NCBI RefSeq assembly: GCF_024679095.1 | Contig: NW_026111623.1 | Coordinates: 48,501-112,500 of the forward strand | DNA length: 64,000 nucleotides | From: Eriocheir sinensis | Taxonomy: Eukaryota; Arthropoda; Malacostraca; Decapoda; Varunidae | Direction: 5' to 3' | Part shown: positions 40,166-54,695 of the stretch, piece by piece | Position numbering within the stretch: the stretch's first letter is position 1 | Layout of the letters: the number at the start of each line of letters is the position of its first letter | Notes under the pieces: generated by a model | What the model was told of the DNA's origin: nothing | Database searches by the model: none | The model's input: the letters and a program-made list of their open reading frames with translations, nothing else | Position numbers and translations under genes: made by a program

Positions 40166-40735
40166 GAGGTACAAGAAGCCTGAAATCAACCACTCAGTGA
40201 ATGACCAGTGTTGTAGTACTTCAAACCGAAATTGAGAGAAGTCAACATTACCGATCATGGCTATTAATTAGTGTTTGTACTAAAGACAAATTGTTAAATG
40301 TTCAATGTGTTGAAATAATTTAGTGTGAACCCAAACACGGCCAAGTGACTTTGATGATGCCAAGTTTTATCAAAAGGACATCAGTAGGCTATTCATGAAA
40401 ACAATCACGACTCACTCACTCACTACGACGTTCTGAATAAGTGCATCGGGATTGTTATCGAGGCTAACATCAGACATGTTGATTGCCCTCGCAGAGCACT
40501 GCACCAGCAGTGAAGGGGCCTGAAAACTCATCAACGGTAAACGGTAAACGAAGAAGAGAGAAGATAGATTGAAATAAGGAAAAAGATAAAACATCGAATA
40601 AGTAAAATAGAAGAAAAAAAAGAAAGAGTTAAAGAAAGAATTTAAGTAAAAGAAAAAGGAAGAAATATACAAATTAAGAAAGGGAGGGAAGAAGGAAGGA
40701 AGGAAGGAAGGAAGGAAGGAAGAATAATAGTAATA
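40166..40735. other. No gene seen; short (GGAA)n at its right end
   Basis: A/T-rich DNA without a long frame. A GGAA run at about 40688-40723 grades into AATAGTAATAGTAAC, the likely seed of the (AAT)n tract that follows. Confidence 0.6.
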
Positions 40736-42901
<2,166 letters not shown>

Positions 42902-45900
42902 TCGATATCGATATCGATATTGAGGAGCAGATGAAAGCACCTCGATATTGAGGAGCAGATGAAACCACATCGATATTGAGGAGCAGATGAAAGCACCTCG
43001 ATATTGAGGAGCAGATGAAAGCACATCGATATTGAGGAACAGATGAAAGCACCTCGATATTGGGGAGCAGGTGAAAGCACATCGATATTGAGGAGCAGAT
43101 GAAAGCACCTCGATATTGAGGAACAGATGAAAGCACCTCGATATTGGGGAGCAGGTGAAAGCACCTCGATATTGAGCAGCAGATGATAGCACCTCCATAT
43201 TGAGGAGCAGATGAAAGCATCTCGTTATTGACGAGCACATGATAGCGCCTTGATATTGAGGAGCAGATGAAAGCACCTCGATATTGAGGAGCAGATGAAA
43301 GCACCTCGATATTGAGGAGCAGATGAAAGCACCTTGATATTGAGGAGCAGATGAAAGCACCTCCATATTGAGGAGCAGATGAAAGCACCTCGATATTGAG
43401 GAACATATGAAAGCACATCGATATTGAGGAGCAGATGAAAGCAGTTTGATATTAAGGAGCACATGATAGCACCTCGATATTGAAGAGCACATGATACCAC
43501 CGCCATATTGATGAGCAGATAATAGCAGCTTGATATTGAGGAGCAGACGAAAGCACCTCGATATTGAGGAACAGATGAAAGCACCTCGATGTAGAGGAAC
43601 AGATGAAAGCACCTCGATATTGAGGAGCAGATGATACCACCTCGATATTGATGACCAGATGAAAGCAGCTTCATATTGAGGAGCAGATGAAAACACATCG
43701 ATATTGAGGAGCGAATGATAGCACCCCGATATTGAAGAGCAGATGAAAGCACATCGATATTGAAGAGCAGATGATAGCACTTCGATATATTAGCAGATGA
43801 AAGCACCTTGTTATTGAGGAGCAGATGAAAGTACATCGATATTGATGAGCAGATGAAAGCTCCTTGATATTGATGACCAGATGAAAGCTCAAGAATATTG
43901 AGGAGCAGATGAAAGCACCTCTATATTGAGGAGCAGATGAAAGAACCTCGATATTGAGAAGCAGATGAAAGCACATCGATATTGAGGAGCAGAAGAAAGC
44001 ACCTTGCTATTGAGGAGCAGAATAAAGCACCTTGATATTGAGGAGCAGATGAAAACGCCTTGATATTGAGGAGCAGATGAAAGCACCTCGATATTGAGGA
44101 GCATATGAAAGCACATCGGTATTGAGGAGCAGATGAAAGCAACTTGATATTGAGGGGCAGATGTAAACAGCTCCCTATTGATTAGCAGATGAAAGCACCT
44201 CGATATTGAAGAGCATATAAAAGGACATCGATATTGAAGAGCAGATGAAAGCAACTTGATATTGAGGGGCAGATGTAAACAGCTCCCTATTGATTAGCAG
44301 ATGAAAGCACCACGATATTGAGGAGCAGATGATAGCACCTCGATATTAAGGAGCAGATGAAAGCACCTCGATATTGATGAGCAGATGAAAGCACATCGAT
44401 ATTGAGGAGCAGATGAAAGGACATCGATATTGAGGAGCAGATAAAATCACCTCGATATTGAGGAGCAGATGAGACCACCTCAATTTTGGGGAGCAGGTGA
44501 AAGCACATTGATATTGAGGAGCATTTGAAAGCACATCGATATTGAGGAGCAGATGAAAACACATCGATATTGAGTAGCAGATGAAAGCACCTCGATATTG
44601 AGGAGCAGTTGAAAGCACCTCGATGTTGAGGAACAGATGAAAGCACCTCGATGTAGAGGAACAGATGAAAGCACCTCGATGTTGAGGAACAGATGAAAGC
44701 ACCTCGATGTTGAGGAACAGATGAAAGCACATCGATGTTGAGGAGCAGGTGAAAGCACATCGATATTGAGGAGGAAGTGAAAGCACCTTCATATTGAGGA
44801 GCAAATGAAAGCACCTTGATATTGAGGAGCAGATGAAAGCACATCGATACTGATGAGCAGATGAAAGCACATCGATATTGAGAAACAGATGAAAGCACAT
44901 CGATAATGAGGAGCAGATGAAAACACCTCGATATTGAGTAGCAGATGATAGCACATCGATATTGAGGAACAGATGAAAGCACCTCGATATTGAGGAGCAG
45001 ATGAAAGCATATCGATATTGAGGAACAGATGAAAGCACCTCGATATTGAGGAGCAGATGAAAGCATATCGATATTGAGGAACAGATGAAAGCACCTCGAT
45101 ATTGAGGAGCAGATGAAAGCATATCGATATTGAGGAGCAGATGATAGCACCTCGATATTGATCAGCAGATGATAGCACATCGATATTGAGGAGCAGATGA
45201 AAGCACATCGATATTGAGGAGCAGATGAAAGCACCTCGATATTGAAGAGCAGATGAAACCACATCGATATTGAGGAGCAGATGAAAGCACCTCGATATTG
45301 AGGAGCAGGTGAAAACACCTCGATATTGAGGAGCAGATGAAATCACCTCGATATTGAGGAGCAGATGATAGAACCTCGATATTGAGGAGCAGATGAAAAC
45401 ACATCGATATTGAGGAGCAGATGAAAGCACCTCGATATTGAGGAGCAGGTGAAAACACCTCGATATTGAGGAGCAGATGAAATCACCTCGATATTGAGGA
45501 GCAGATGATAGAACCTCGATATTGACGAGCAGATGAAAGCACCTCGATAATGAGGAGCAGGTGAAAGCTCCTCCATACTGTGGAGCAGATGAAAGCACCT
45601 TGATATTGAGGAGCATATGAAAGCACATAGATATCGAGGAGCAGATGAAAGCACCTTGATATTGAGGAGCAGATGAAAGCACCTCGATAATGAGAAACAG
45701 ATGAAAGCACATCGTTAATGAGGAGCAGATGAAAGCACCTCGGTATTGAGGAGCAGATAAAAGCACCTTGATATTGAGGAGCACATGATACCAACTCGAT
45801 ATTGAGGAGCAGATGAAAGCACATCGATATTAAGGAGCCGATTATAGCACCTCGATATTGATGAGCAGATGAAAGCACCTCGATATTGAGGAGCAGATGA

Positions 45901-48900
45901 AACCACCTCGATATTGAGGAGCTGATGAAAGCACTTCGATATTGAGGTGCAGATGAAAGCACATCGATATTGAGGTTACAGATGAAAGCACCTTGATATT
46001 GAGGAGCAGATGAAAGCACATTGATATTGAGGAGCAGATAAAAGCACCTTGATATTGAGGAGGAAGTGAAAGCACCTCGATATAGAGGAGCAGATGAATG
46101 CACATCAATATTGAGGAGCAGATAAAAGCACATTGATATTGAGGAGCAGATGAACGCACCTTGATATTGAGGAGCATATGATAGGACCTCGATATTGATG
46201 AGCAGATGAAAGCACATCGGTATTGGGGAGCAGATGATAGCACCTCGATATTGATGAGCAGATGAAAGCACATCAATATTGACGATCAGATGAAAGGACA
46301 TCGATATTGAGGAGCAGATTAAAGCACCTCGATATTGAGGAGCAGGTGAATGCGCATCGATATTGAGGAGCAGATGTAAGCACATCGGTACTGAGGAGCA
46401 GATGATAGCACCTTGATACTGAGGAGCAGATGAAAGCAACTTGATATTGAGGAGCAGCAAAAAGAACCTCGATACTGAGGAGCAGATGTAAGCACCTTGA
46501 TATTGAGGAGCAGATGAAAGCACCTTGATATATAGGAGCAGATGAAAGCACATTGGTATTGAGGATCAGATGAAAGCACCTCGATGTTGAGGATCAGATG
46601 AAAGCACCTCGATGTTGAGGAGCAGATGAAAGCACCTTGATACCGAGGAGCAGATGAAAGCACCTTGATATATAGGAGCAGATGAAAGCACATTGATATA
46701 GAGGAGCAGATGAAAGCACCTTGATATTGAGGATCAGATGAAAGCACATCGATATTGAGGAGCAGATGAAAGCCCCTTGATATTGAGGAGCAGATGAAAG
46801 CACCTTCATATTGAGGAGCAGATGAAAGCACCTCGATGTTGAGGAGCAGATTAAAGCACCTCGATATTGAGGAGCAGGTGAATGCACATCGATATTGAGG
46901 AGCAGATGTAAGGACATCGGTACTGAGGAGCAGATGATAGCACCTTGATACTGAAGAGCAGATGAAAGCAACTTGATATTGAGGAGCAGTAAAAAGAACC
47001 TCGATACTGAGGAGCAGAAGTAAGCACCTTGATATTGAGGAGCAGATGAAAGCACCTTGATATTGAGGAGCAGTTGAATGCACATTGATATTGAGGAGCA
47101 AATGAAAGCACCTCGATGTTGAGGATCAGATGAAAGCACCTCGATGTTGAGGAGCAGATGAAAGCACCTTGATATTGAGGAGCAGATGAAAGCACCTTGA
47201 TATTGAGGAGCAGATGAAAGCACATTGATATAGAGGAGCAGATGAAAGCACCTTGATATTGAGGAGCAGATGAAAGCACATCGATATTGAGGAGCAGATG
47301 AAAGCACCTTGATATTGAGGAGCAGATGAAAGCACCTCGATGTTGAGGAGCAGATGAAAACAGCTCAATATTAGGGAGCAGATGAAAGCACCTTGATATT
47401 GAGGAGCAGATGAAAGAACATTGATATTGAGGAGCAGATGAAAGCATCTTGATATAGAGGAGCAGATGAAAGCACCTTGATATTGAGGACCAGATCAAAG
47501 CACCTTGATATTGAGGAGCAGATGAAAGCACATCGATATTGAGGAGCAGATGAAAGCACATCGATATTGTGGAGCAGATAAAATCACCTCGATATGGAGG
47601 AGCAAATGAGACCACCTCAATTTTGGGGAGCAGGTGAAAGCACATTGATAATGAGGAGCATTTGAAAGCACCATGCTATTGAAGACCAGATGAAAGCACA
47701 TCGATATTGAAGAGCAGATGAAAGCACCTTGATATTGAGGAGCAGATGAAAGCACCTTGATATTAAGAAGATGAAAGCACCTTGATATTGAGGACCAGAT
47801 CAAAGCAACTTGATATTGAGGAGCAGATGAAAACAGCTCAATATTGAGGAGCAGCTGAAAGCACCTCGTTATTGAGGATCAGATGATATCACCTCGATAT
47901 TGATGAGCAGATGAAAGCACATCGATACTGGGGAGCAGATAAAAGCACATCGATATTGAGGAGCAGATGAAAGCACATCGATATTGAGGAGCAGATGAAA
48001 GCACATCGATATTGAGGAGCAGATGAAAGCACATCGATATTGAGGTGCAGATGGAAGAACCTCGATATTGAGGAGCAGGTGAAAGCACATCGAGATTGGG
48101 GAGCAGGTGAAAGAACCTAGATATTGAGGAGCAGATGAAAGCACCTTGATATTAAGGAGCAGATGAAAGCACCTCGATATTGAGGAGCAGGCGAGCGCAC
48201 ATCGATATTGAGGAGCATATGAAAGCACCTTGATTGAGAGGAGCATATGAAATCACCTTGATATTAAGGATCAAATGAAAGCACATCGATATTGAGGAGC
48301 AGATGAAAGCACCTTCATATTGAGAAACAGATGAAAGCACATCGTTAATGAGGAGCCGATGAAAACACCTCCATATTGAGGAGCAGATGATAGCACCTCG
48401 ATATTGAGGAGCAGATGAAAGCACATCGATACTGAGGAGCCAATGATAGCACCTCGATATTGATGAGCAGACTAAAGCACATCGATATTGAGAAGCAGAT
48501 GAAATCCTCTCGATTTTGAGTAGTAGATGAAAGCACACTGGTATTGATGAGGAGATAAAAGCACCTTGATATTGAGGAGCAGATGAAACCACCTCGATAT
48601 TGAGGAGCAGATGATAGCACATCAATATTGAGGAGAAGATAAAAGCACATTGATATTGAGGAGCAGATGAAAGCACCTTGATATTGAGGAGCAGATGATA
48701 GCACCTCGATATTGATGAGCAGATGAAAGCACATCGATATTGAGGAGCAGATTAAAGCACCTTGATATTAAGGAGCAGGTGAAAGCACATCGATATTGAG
48801 GATCAGATGATAGCACCTTGATACTGTGGAGCAGATAAACGCAACTTGATATTGAGGAGCAGATGAAAGCACATAGATATTGAGGAGCAGATGAAAGCAC

Positions 48901-49777
48901 ATAGATATTGAGGAGCAGATGAAAGCACCTTGATAATGAGGAGCAGATAGAAGCACCTTGATATTGAGGAGCAGATGAAAGCACCTTGATACTGTGGAGC
49001 AGATAAAAGCAACTTGATATTGAGGAGTAGTAGAAAGCTCCTAGATACTGAGGAGCAGATGAAAGCACATAGATATTGAGGAGCAGATGAAAGCACCTTG
49101 ATAATGAGGAGCATATGAAAGCACCTTGATATTGAGGAGCAGATGAAAACAATCATTATTGAGGAGCAGATGAAAGCACCTCGTTATTGAGGAGCAGATG
49201 GTAGCATCTCGATACTGATGAGCAGATGAAAGCATATCGATTTTGAGGAGCAGATGATAGCACCTCGATATTAATGAGCAGATGAAAGCACATCGATGTT
49301 GAGAAGTAGATGAAAGAACCTCGATATTGAGGAGCAGATGAAAGCACATCGATATTGAGGAGCAGAAGAAAGCACCTTGATATTGAGGAGCAGAATAAAG
49401 CACCTTGATATTGAGGAGCAGATGAAAACGCCTTGATATTGAGGAGCAGATGAAAGCACCTCGATATTGAGGAGCATATGAAAGCACATCGGTATTGAGG
49501 AGCAGATGAAAGCAACTTGATATTGAGGGGCAGATGTAAACAGCTCCCTATTGATTAGCAGATGAAAGCACCTCGATATTGAGGAGCATATGAAAGCACA
49601 TCGATATTGAAGAGCAGATGAAAGCAACTTGATATTGAGGGGCAGATGTAAACAGCTCCCTATTGATTAGCAGATGAAAGCACCACGATATTGAGGAGCA
49701 GATGATAGCACCTCGATATTAAGGAGCAGATGAAAGCACCTCGATATTGATGAGCAGATGAAAGCACATCGATAAGG
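42902..49777. repeat. 28-bp minisatellite, ~245 copies
   Basis: The unit contains GATATTGAGGAGCAGATGAA followed by AGCAC and a variable CTC, ATC or CTT before the next GAT. It starts from TATCGATATCGATATCGAT directly at the end of the (AAT)n tract. Three units (84 bases, 28 codons) complete a frame cycle, so minus-strand frames up to 350 codons are open without coding meaning. Large multi-unit blocks are duplicated: 43921-44398 with 49312-49776, 46320-46560 with 46850-47100, and 44460-44530 with 47595-47665. Confidence 0.95.
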
Positions 49778-49890
49778 AGGCAATTTACCTGTCAGTTTAC
49801 CTGCAGCGCTATGTCAGATGAAGCCAACAGGTGTGAGATGCTCGATATGAGATAGCCGCCGCCAAGCAGCTCTATGTACGGCAGGAGGAA
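49778..49890. other. Short unique stretch, nothing recognised
   Basis: The 28-bp array ends at ATCGATAAGGAGGC. About 110 bases of non-repetitive DNA follow. Confidence 0.5.
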
Positions 49891-50330
49891 TAGAGGTGAC
49901 ACTCCTGAGGCTGCTGGGAAACTAAACAGACGAAACCTCTGCAAGCACGTGAGACAGAGCTAAGAGGAACGGTGAAACAAGTGGAAGGGAAGAAAGATAA
50001 GGGACGAAGAACAATGAAACAAATTAAGGCGAGGAATAGAGGTGACACTCCTGAGGCTGCTGGGACACTAAACCGACGAGATATCTGCAAGCACGTGAGA
50101 CAGAGCTAAGAGGAACGGTGAAACAAGTGGAAGGGAAGAAAGATAAGGGACGAAGAACACTGAAAAAAATAAGGCGAGGAATAGAGGTGACACTCCTGAG
50201 GCTGCATGAAAATTAACCGAAGAAATCTACACAAGGACGTGAGACAGCTAAGAGGAACGGTGAAACAAGTGGAAGGGAGGTTTCTGTAAGAGGAAAGATA
50301 AAGGACGAAGAACAATGAAACAAAATGAAA
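49891..50330. repeat. ~135-145-bp tandem repeat, 3 copies
   Basis: GAATAGAGGTGACACTCCTG begins each unit at about 49889, 50034 and 50179. Each is followed by GAGGCTGC, a short variable part, and GAGACAG(AG)CTAAGAGGAACGG. Confidence 0.85.
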
Positions 50331-50905
50331 CCTAAACCCGAGGCCTCAGGAGAGATGAGATACGAGGAACAGTGAAAGAAATGCAATTGAGGTTTCTATA
50401 AGAGAAAGAAAACCCAAAACCATGGCCTCACGAAGCTAGGCAAACACCAAAACAAAGTGAGCTCTCTACAACAGGACTAAAAACCAGAAAGCCAAGGCCT
50501 CACGGAGCTACGAGGAACAGCATAACGAAGTGAGCTGTCTATAAAAGGTCTAAAAACCAAACACCAAGGGCTTACGAGGCTAGACAAACAGCATAACGAG
50601 GTGAGCTCTCTATAACAGGACTAAAAACCAAACACCAAGGGCTAACGAGGCTAGACAAACAGCATAACGAGGTGAGCTCTCTACAGAAGGACTAAAAACC
50701 AAACACCAAGGGCTTACGAGGCTAGACAAACAGCATAACGAGGTGAGCTCTCTACAGTAGGACTAAAAACAAGAAAACCAAGGCCTCACGGAGCTACGAG
50801 GAACAGTGAGGCCGAAAGAAGTGAAGTTTTTACATACAAGGAGAAGAAAAACTAATACCGAGTCCTCTGAAAGTAAAGAAAAGCAAGAGAAGCGATATGT
50901 CTTAT
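50331..50905. repeat. ~60-75-bp tandem host repeat, ~6 copies
   Basis: GAGCTCTCTA(C/T)A recurs at about 50459, 50602, 50672 and 50743 with diverged forms between, linked by ACTAAAAACCAAACACCAAG and GAGGCTAGACAAACAGCATA. The last unit (50763-50905) continues on the other side of the DNA transposon at 57276. A paralogous run of the same family is at 60427-61020. Confidence 0.8.
50903..50905. other. Target-site duplication TAT, left
   Basis: TAT directly precedes TAGTCC of the transposon and is matched by TAT at 57276-57278. The uninterrupted paralog at 60655-60668 has a single TAT in GTCTTATGT. Confidence 0.7.
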
Positions 50906-51028
50906 TAGTCCAGTAGAAATTGACCGGAACCCAAACATTTAAGGTAACAGCCAAATTTTTGCACAATTACCTTCCTTAGGGCATCAATTGAATGTAAAAA
51001 AAATTCAACAGGAATCAACCTTGGGGAA
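50906..51028 (+). repeat. Left terminal inverted repeat of the transposon
   Basis: It begins TAGTCCAGTAGAAATT. Further in it shares AACCCAAACATTTAAGG, AACAGCCAAATTTTTG, AAATTCAACA and AATCAACCTTGGGGAA with the reverse complement of the right end, with small indels between the blocks. Confidence 0.85.
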
Positions 51029-51653
51029 ATATGTTTTCTTCTCACAAATTCAAAATGGCGGACAAATGGCTTCCGGTAAATTATGAACAAGCATAGTTCT
51101 TATTATAGATATCACATAGATACCAAATTTATATCTCTATATATGTTATTATAGTATTTGAATACAACCTGATGAGATTTGAGTATATTCAGCTACCTTT
51201 TAGTAAGATTGAGTACGTTATACTGTTCCTTAATGTCAAAATTCTGTTATAAAATATATCTTTGAAGAAAAATGTGTTAAATGATGAATTTGCATTTCCC
51301 AGCTTAGTACAGTGATATACATGTCATTGACTACAGATCTAAATGCTATGGAAATCATATATTACATAACACAAATTCAAAATGGCAACAAAACACAACT
51401 GTCATTGTATACAATTAGATGACAGTAATCACGCTATTGTGGCACAGAAGCACTCTAACACAGCATGTTAAGGCAGCACATATTTGATGTGTGACAATTG
51501 ACAAAAACACATATATCTCATCACATGTTCATTAGGGATCATACGTGCCAGAGATTTAAGCAGGTAAGCTGAATGCCTTGCCAAATCAACATAAACACAG
51601 ATAGTCAGAAAGTGTCATTTGCTAAGTAACTAAGTGAGACATAACACTGTTTT
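51029..51653. other. Transposon 3' untranslated region, A/T-rich
   Basis: Non-coding DNA between the end of the transposase frame and the left inverted repeat. I see no other gene. AATAAA-like polyadenylation signals are not clear on the minus strand. Confidence 0.5.
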
Positions 51654-51697
51654 TCAGTAGATGAATTCACACTTATGATTCCCCATCATCATCAGTC

Positions 51698-52573
51698 TCA
51701 TCGGTGATTTGATATACTGGTGGAAGTTTTCACATTGGCCCTCGCACTTGCAATGAATGCTACACGGCAGACGTTTCTAGCACAACTGCAGGATGCACAC
51801 AGCTTCTTGCTACTCTTGCAAGAACAGCGAATTTCACGGAGCAGATCTGAGGGTGCAGGAGCCATATCCGTTATTATTGGGACCACAGAACCAGCCTCCA
51901 GCTTGAAACCATACTCCTCCTTGCTGAGGACTGTGCGTAGATTACGCCAGGTACTAACTTGGTGGTGGACTCGCAGGCAATGAAAGTAACATGCTCTACT
52001 GGTAGGAGGCATCCGTTCAATGGCTACATACTTTGGGGAGATCATGTAAGTAGCGAAGTTCATCCAAGGCTTTTGGTGCCTTAGATCCACCTTTGTAGAA
52101 TGCTGCCACAAACTGTTCCCAACACGATGCAGCTCCTTTGGTGAAGCACCTGTTTCACCAAATATGAGAATGTCTGATCTCAAACTTTGTGCCGACTGAA
52201 GAACTTTGAGGACTTTCACCTTTCCTATCCCAAACAGGGCTGATGTAGTGTCACAACCTGACATTGCATGTGCAAATGGTAAACACCTGCACATGTCTCT
52301 CCCTAGAGCTTCTTGGGCAACCTTTATAGAGATCACATGTGCTTTGGTCTGCAAACAAATATTGCTTGAATTGCTGGAGTGATACATCAGCAGAATCAAT
52401 ATATCTGTGTCATCAGCCAATACACATACGTTTGTGTGATCCTCAGCAAAGTCTAGTGCCTTGCGCACAATGACCACATCTGCATCACCCTCATCACCAG
52501 CATGTGTCACCTGGATACCAGCCTGTCTCAGATACATGCCTAGCAAGTTGACGAGGTTCTGCTTGTTACGCAC
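51698..52573 (-). pseudogene. Transposase segment 8: FEN1/XPG-like nuclease, C-terminal half, and Cys-rich tail
   Basis: 291 codons. GDADVVIVRKAL near residue 28 and VLADDTDILILLMYH near residue 51 parallel the acidic metal-binding strands of the PIN/FEN fold. SGCDTTSALFGIGKVKVL near residue 109 parallels the GCDY...GIG..A helix-hairpin motif. Near residue 250 a Cys-rich tail begins (RCSCKSSKKLCASCSC). In this frame the Cys pattern breaks off after ARNVC, but the neighbouring frame continues with PCSIHCKCEGQCEN and ends at 51654. A one-base indel near 51779 therefore cut the zinc-binding tail. The end at 51698 is secondary. Confidence 0.7.
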
Positions 52574-52929
52574 GTTTGAAAGGAAGCCAGTCTTATTGGT
52601 GGGAACACTTGTCCTGGTTCCACAACCATGTCAGGAAATGATGCCTGCTGAACACGACGGCGCTTCTGCTCACTGTCTTTTGTTGTGCGCACTTTGTAAC
52701 TATCAAACACAACACACAATGGAACACTAGCTCTCTGATGTTGAATGACAGCACCAACATATGATTCACAGACAGAGTGCACTGTCCCAACCTTTGGCCA
52801 TGCTAGACGATACAGGAGGGCACATCCATCTATCACAGTTGCTGCAGGCTGTTCAACAGGATGTTCAGTGATGTTAGGACTCATCTTCATTATGTGTTGT
52901 GCCAGTTGGGACTTCTGCGACTTTCTCAT
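52540..52929 (-). pseudogene. Transposase segment 7: FEN1/XPG-like nuclease, N-terminal half
   Basis: 129 codons. VIDGCALLYRL near residue 32 is positioned like the first metal-binding Asp strand of FEN1/XPG nucleases. PLCVVFDSYKVRTTKDSEQK followed by RRR near residues 70-91 matches the VFDG...K..E..RR block that follows it. The frame is lost near 52595, where the neighbouring frame continues at TGFLSNVRNKQNL in segment 8. FEN1/XPG nucleases cut branched DNA flaps. A role in processing transposition intermediates is inference. Confidence 0.65.
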
Positions 52930-53849
52930 GCTTCCGTCATCTTGGAAAAGGGATGGTGCAACAGTTGCAAGCTCATATGTGAAAATGCTCTGATCAGGGG
53001 TCCATTGACATATGCAATGGACAGCAAACGTTGCTGCAGCTCAGCAGAAGACATACAGATATCCTCATTCTCGACACGGACAGGCTTCCTCATGACATTG
53101 AATGTGCGTGCCTGATCAGACCTCTTGAGTACTATGTCACCAAACCGTTTACCTGTCAGCTTATTGTGTATGTCAGTTCCAATCTGTTTGGCCTCATCTA
53201 CATTGACACGGTCATCAGCAATCAGTCCAGATGAGATGTTTCTCAGTTCTGAGCTACCTGCACTGCTGAAGGGATTGTGACTGCGAAGAAATGACACAAA
53301 CTTCTGCAGATCACCAAAGTCACGCTTACGACAACCGGGAGTCATTTCTCGGTGTTGTTCTGACCAGGTTCCAGTGGATGTTCCTGCAAGAGCTCTCAAT
53401 GCATCACAATATTGTGCAGTGACATGGGCCGATAGCAACCACTTTGTTCTTGCTGCCTCTTTGTGAGTGATGTTAATAAGACCACCATGTGTCTTTCCTG
53501 CCCTCATGAGACACTGTTCTATAGTCATATCAGTCCATGTCCCACTCCAGAAGACTTGTTCATTCCGGTGGATTGTGAACAACCCATCCTTCATAGGCCT
53601 ATCAAGACATGGGCATAATTCTTGACAATCCTGCAGGTACAGACGACAGCACCGTGTATAGTTGTTATGTCCTGCAGCTGCGAAATATGGCAGCATTTCT
53701 TGTGTTGCCCACAGATGCAGCACCCAGTTGCCTGTCCGTTCAGCCCTGATGAACATCCGAACAATAGACACTAGTCTCATGAACATCAACCAAAGCTTTC
53801 CTGTCCTGGAGCTCAACTGGTTTGCTTTCAGATCCTGAACCTTTGGCAC
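52926..53849 (-). pseudogene. Transposase segment 6: FIRAERTGNW...WTDMTIEQ block
   Basis: 307 codons without interruption, the longest intact part. Conserved family blocks are KLWLMFMRLVSIVRMFIRAE near residues 18-37, RTGNWVLHLW, MLPYFAAAGHNNYT near residue 53, and WSGTWTDMTIEQCLMR near residue 101, followed by GGLINITHKEAARTKW. The second half is less conserved and Ser/Arg-rich. No named fold can be given with confidence. Its position between the putative core and the nuclease is constant in relatives. The frame runs into MTEA-stop, overlapping segment 7 by four bases (ATGA). Confidence 0.65.
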
Positions 53850-54140
53850 AATTCCTGCAAAGCAATGCAGGATCCCGCATGTTCAGCTGGAACTTTCCTT
53901 GACATCAGGGCATCATAGAACTCCTTCAGAGACATAATGTCCTCAGAGTGCATCATGTCGACATCTGACTCGCCTGTCTCTGCCATGTCTGAACCAGCAC
54001 TTACAGGTACAGATTCCTCTCCCTGTCTGCCATTGCTATCGTCCTGTGCTGTTTGTTCCTGAAGGTCACAAGGCAGCAGTTCTTGTTGCTCAATACACTC
54101 CTCATCATTGGCATCAATATCATCATCAGGCTCTTCCTGA
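53850..54140 (-). pseudogene. Transposase segment 5: acidic linker
   Basis: This frame lacks a convenient start codon but is open for about 95 codons. It is highly acidic (EEPDDDIDANDEECIEQ near its start) and then reads SEDIMSLKEFYDALMSRKV before closing at a TGA. It bridges segments 4 and 6 without overlapping another coding frame, so it is probably a flexible linker between the core and the next conserved block. Confidence 0.55.
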
Positions 54141-54695
54141 GTCTACCAGGATCAGATGTAAGGCGGCATCTGCTAACAGGCAGGCTCGCAAGGCCTTTGT
54201 GTAGGCTTTGCCCTCTATCATCTTTGGGAGCGAATTCCGAGCATATACTGTTGTCCAGAGATCTTCCAACCCACTGCCTTCCATGAGCTTGCCAATGGCT
54301 CCAAGAAATGACATCAGCTGATGGAATCCACCCAGACGAATGTTGATCTTCTGAAACTCTGAGAGATTGTCTTGCTTAATTTTGTAAGCTTTCAGGTACA
54401 ATGGTTGGTCCAAAGTTAGAGTTGCACAACACATTCCCATCTTCTTTGCCTGGCCAAGTACAAATGCCATTGTGCTGTAGACTGCCTCGTTTGTTTGTGG
54501 ATTGAGTGGAATCATAGGGTTATATATTACTGCAGTGCTTTGGCAGGTGCCAACCTCAACCTTGGACATGAAGCCTTGCCAGTTTGGAGGATTGTGATGA
54601 AGCAGGCTTGAGCACAACCAGAGCGTATCCATATGTTCAAACCTAGTGATTGGGACCTGCACTGGATTGACTGCCTTTATGTTCACATCAGCCAT
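54126..54695 (-). pseudogene. Transposase segment 4: putative core, RLGGFHQLMSFLG block
   Basis: 189 codons. Landmarks are WQGFMSKV near residue 39, TLDQPLYLKAYKI near residue 97, RLGGFHQLMSFLG near residue 120 and MEGSGLEDLW near residue 139. These are the most strongly conserved blocks of the family. An Asp in TLDQPLY and a Glu in MEGSGLE could complete an acidic triad with the Asp residues of segment 3, which is inference. The frame closes at LVDSGRA-stop. The other frame continues at EEPDDDIDANDEECIEQQEL through an acidic linker (about 54140-53850). Confidence 0.65.

Noticed and set aside
42902..49777. Minus-strand frames with repeated SSAPQYRGAFICSS-type residues, resembling a repeat protein
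   Set aside because: The unit is 28 bases, not a multiple of three. The pattern arises from cycling through all three frames and is broken by ordinary indels.
52540..52929. A host FEN1 or XPG repair gene
   Set aside because: The motifs lie inside inverted repeats, in line with the other transposase segments, and the flanking residues match the transposon-linked family and not cellular FEN1.
54053..54286. Plus-strand frames of 60-95 codons within the transposon
   Set aside because: They are antisense shadows of the conserved minus-strand transposase segments and show no domain.
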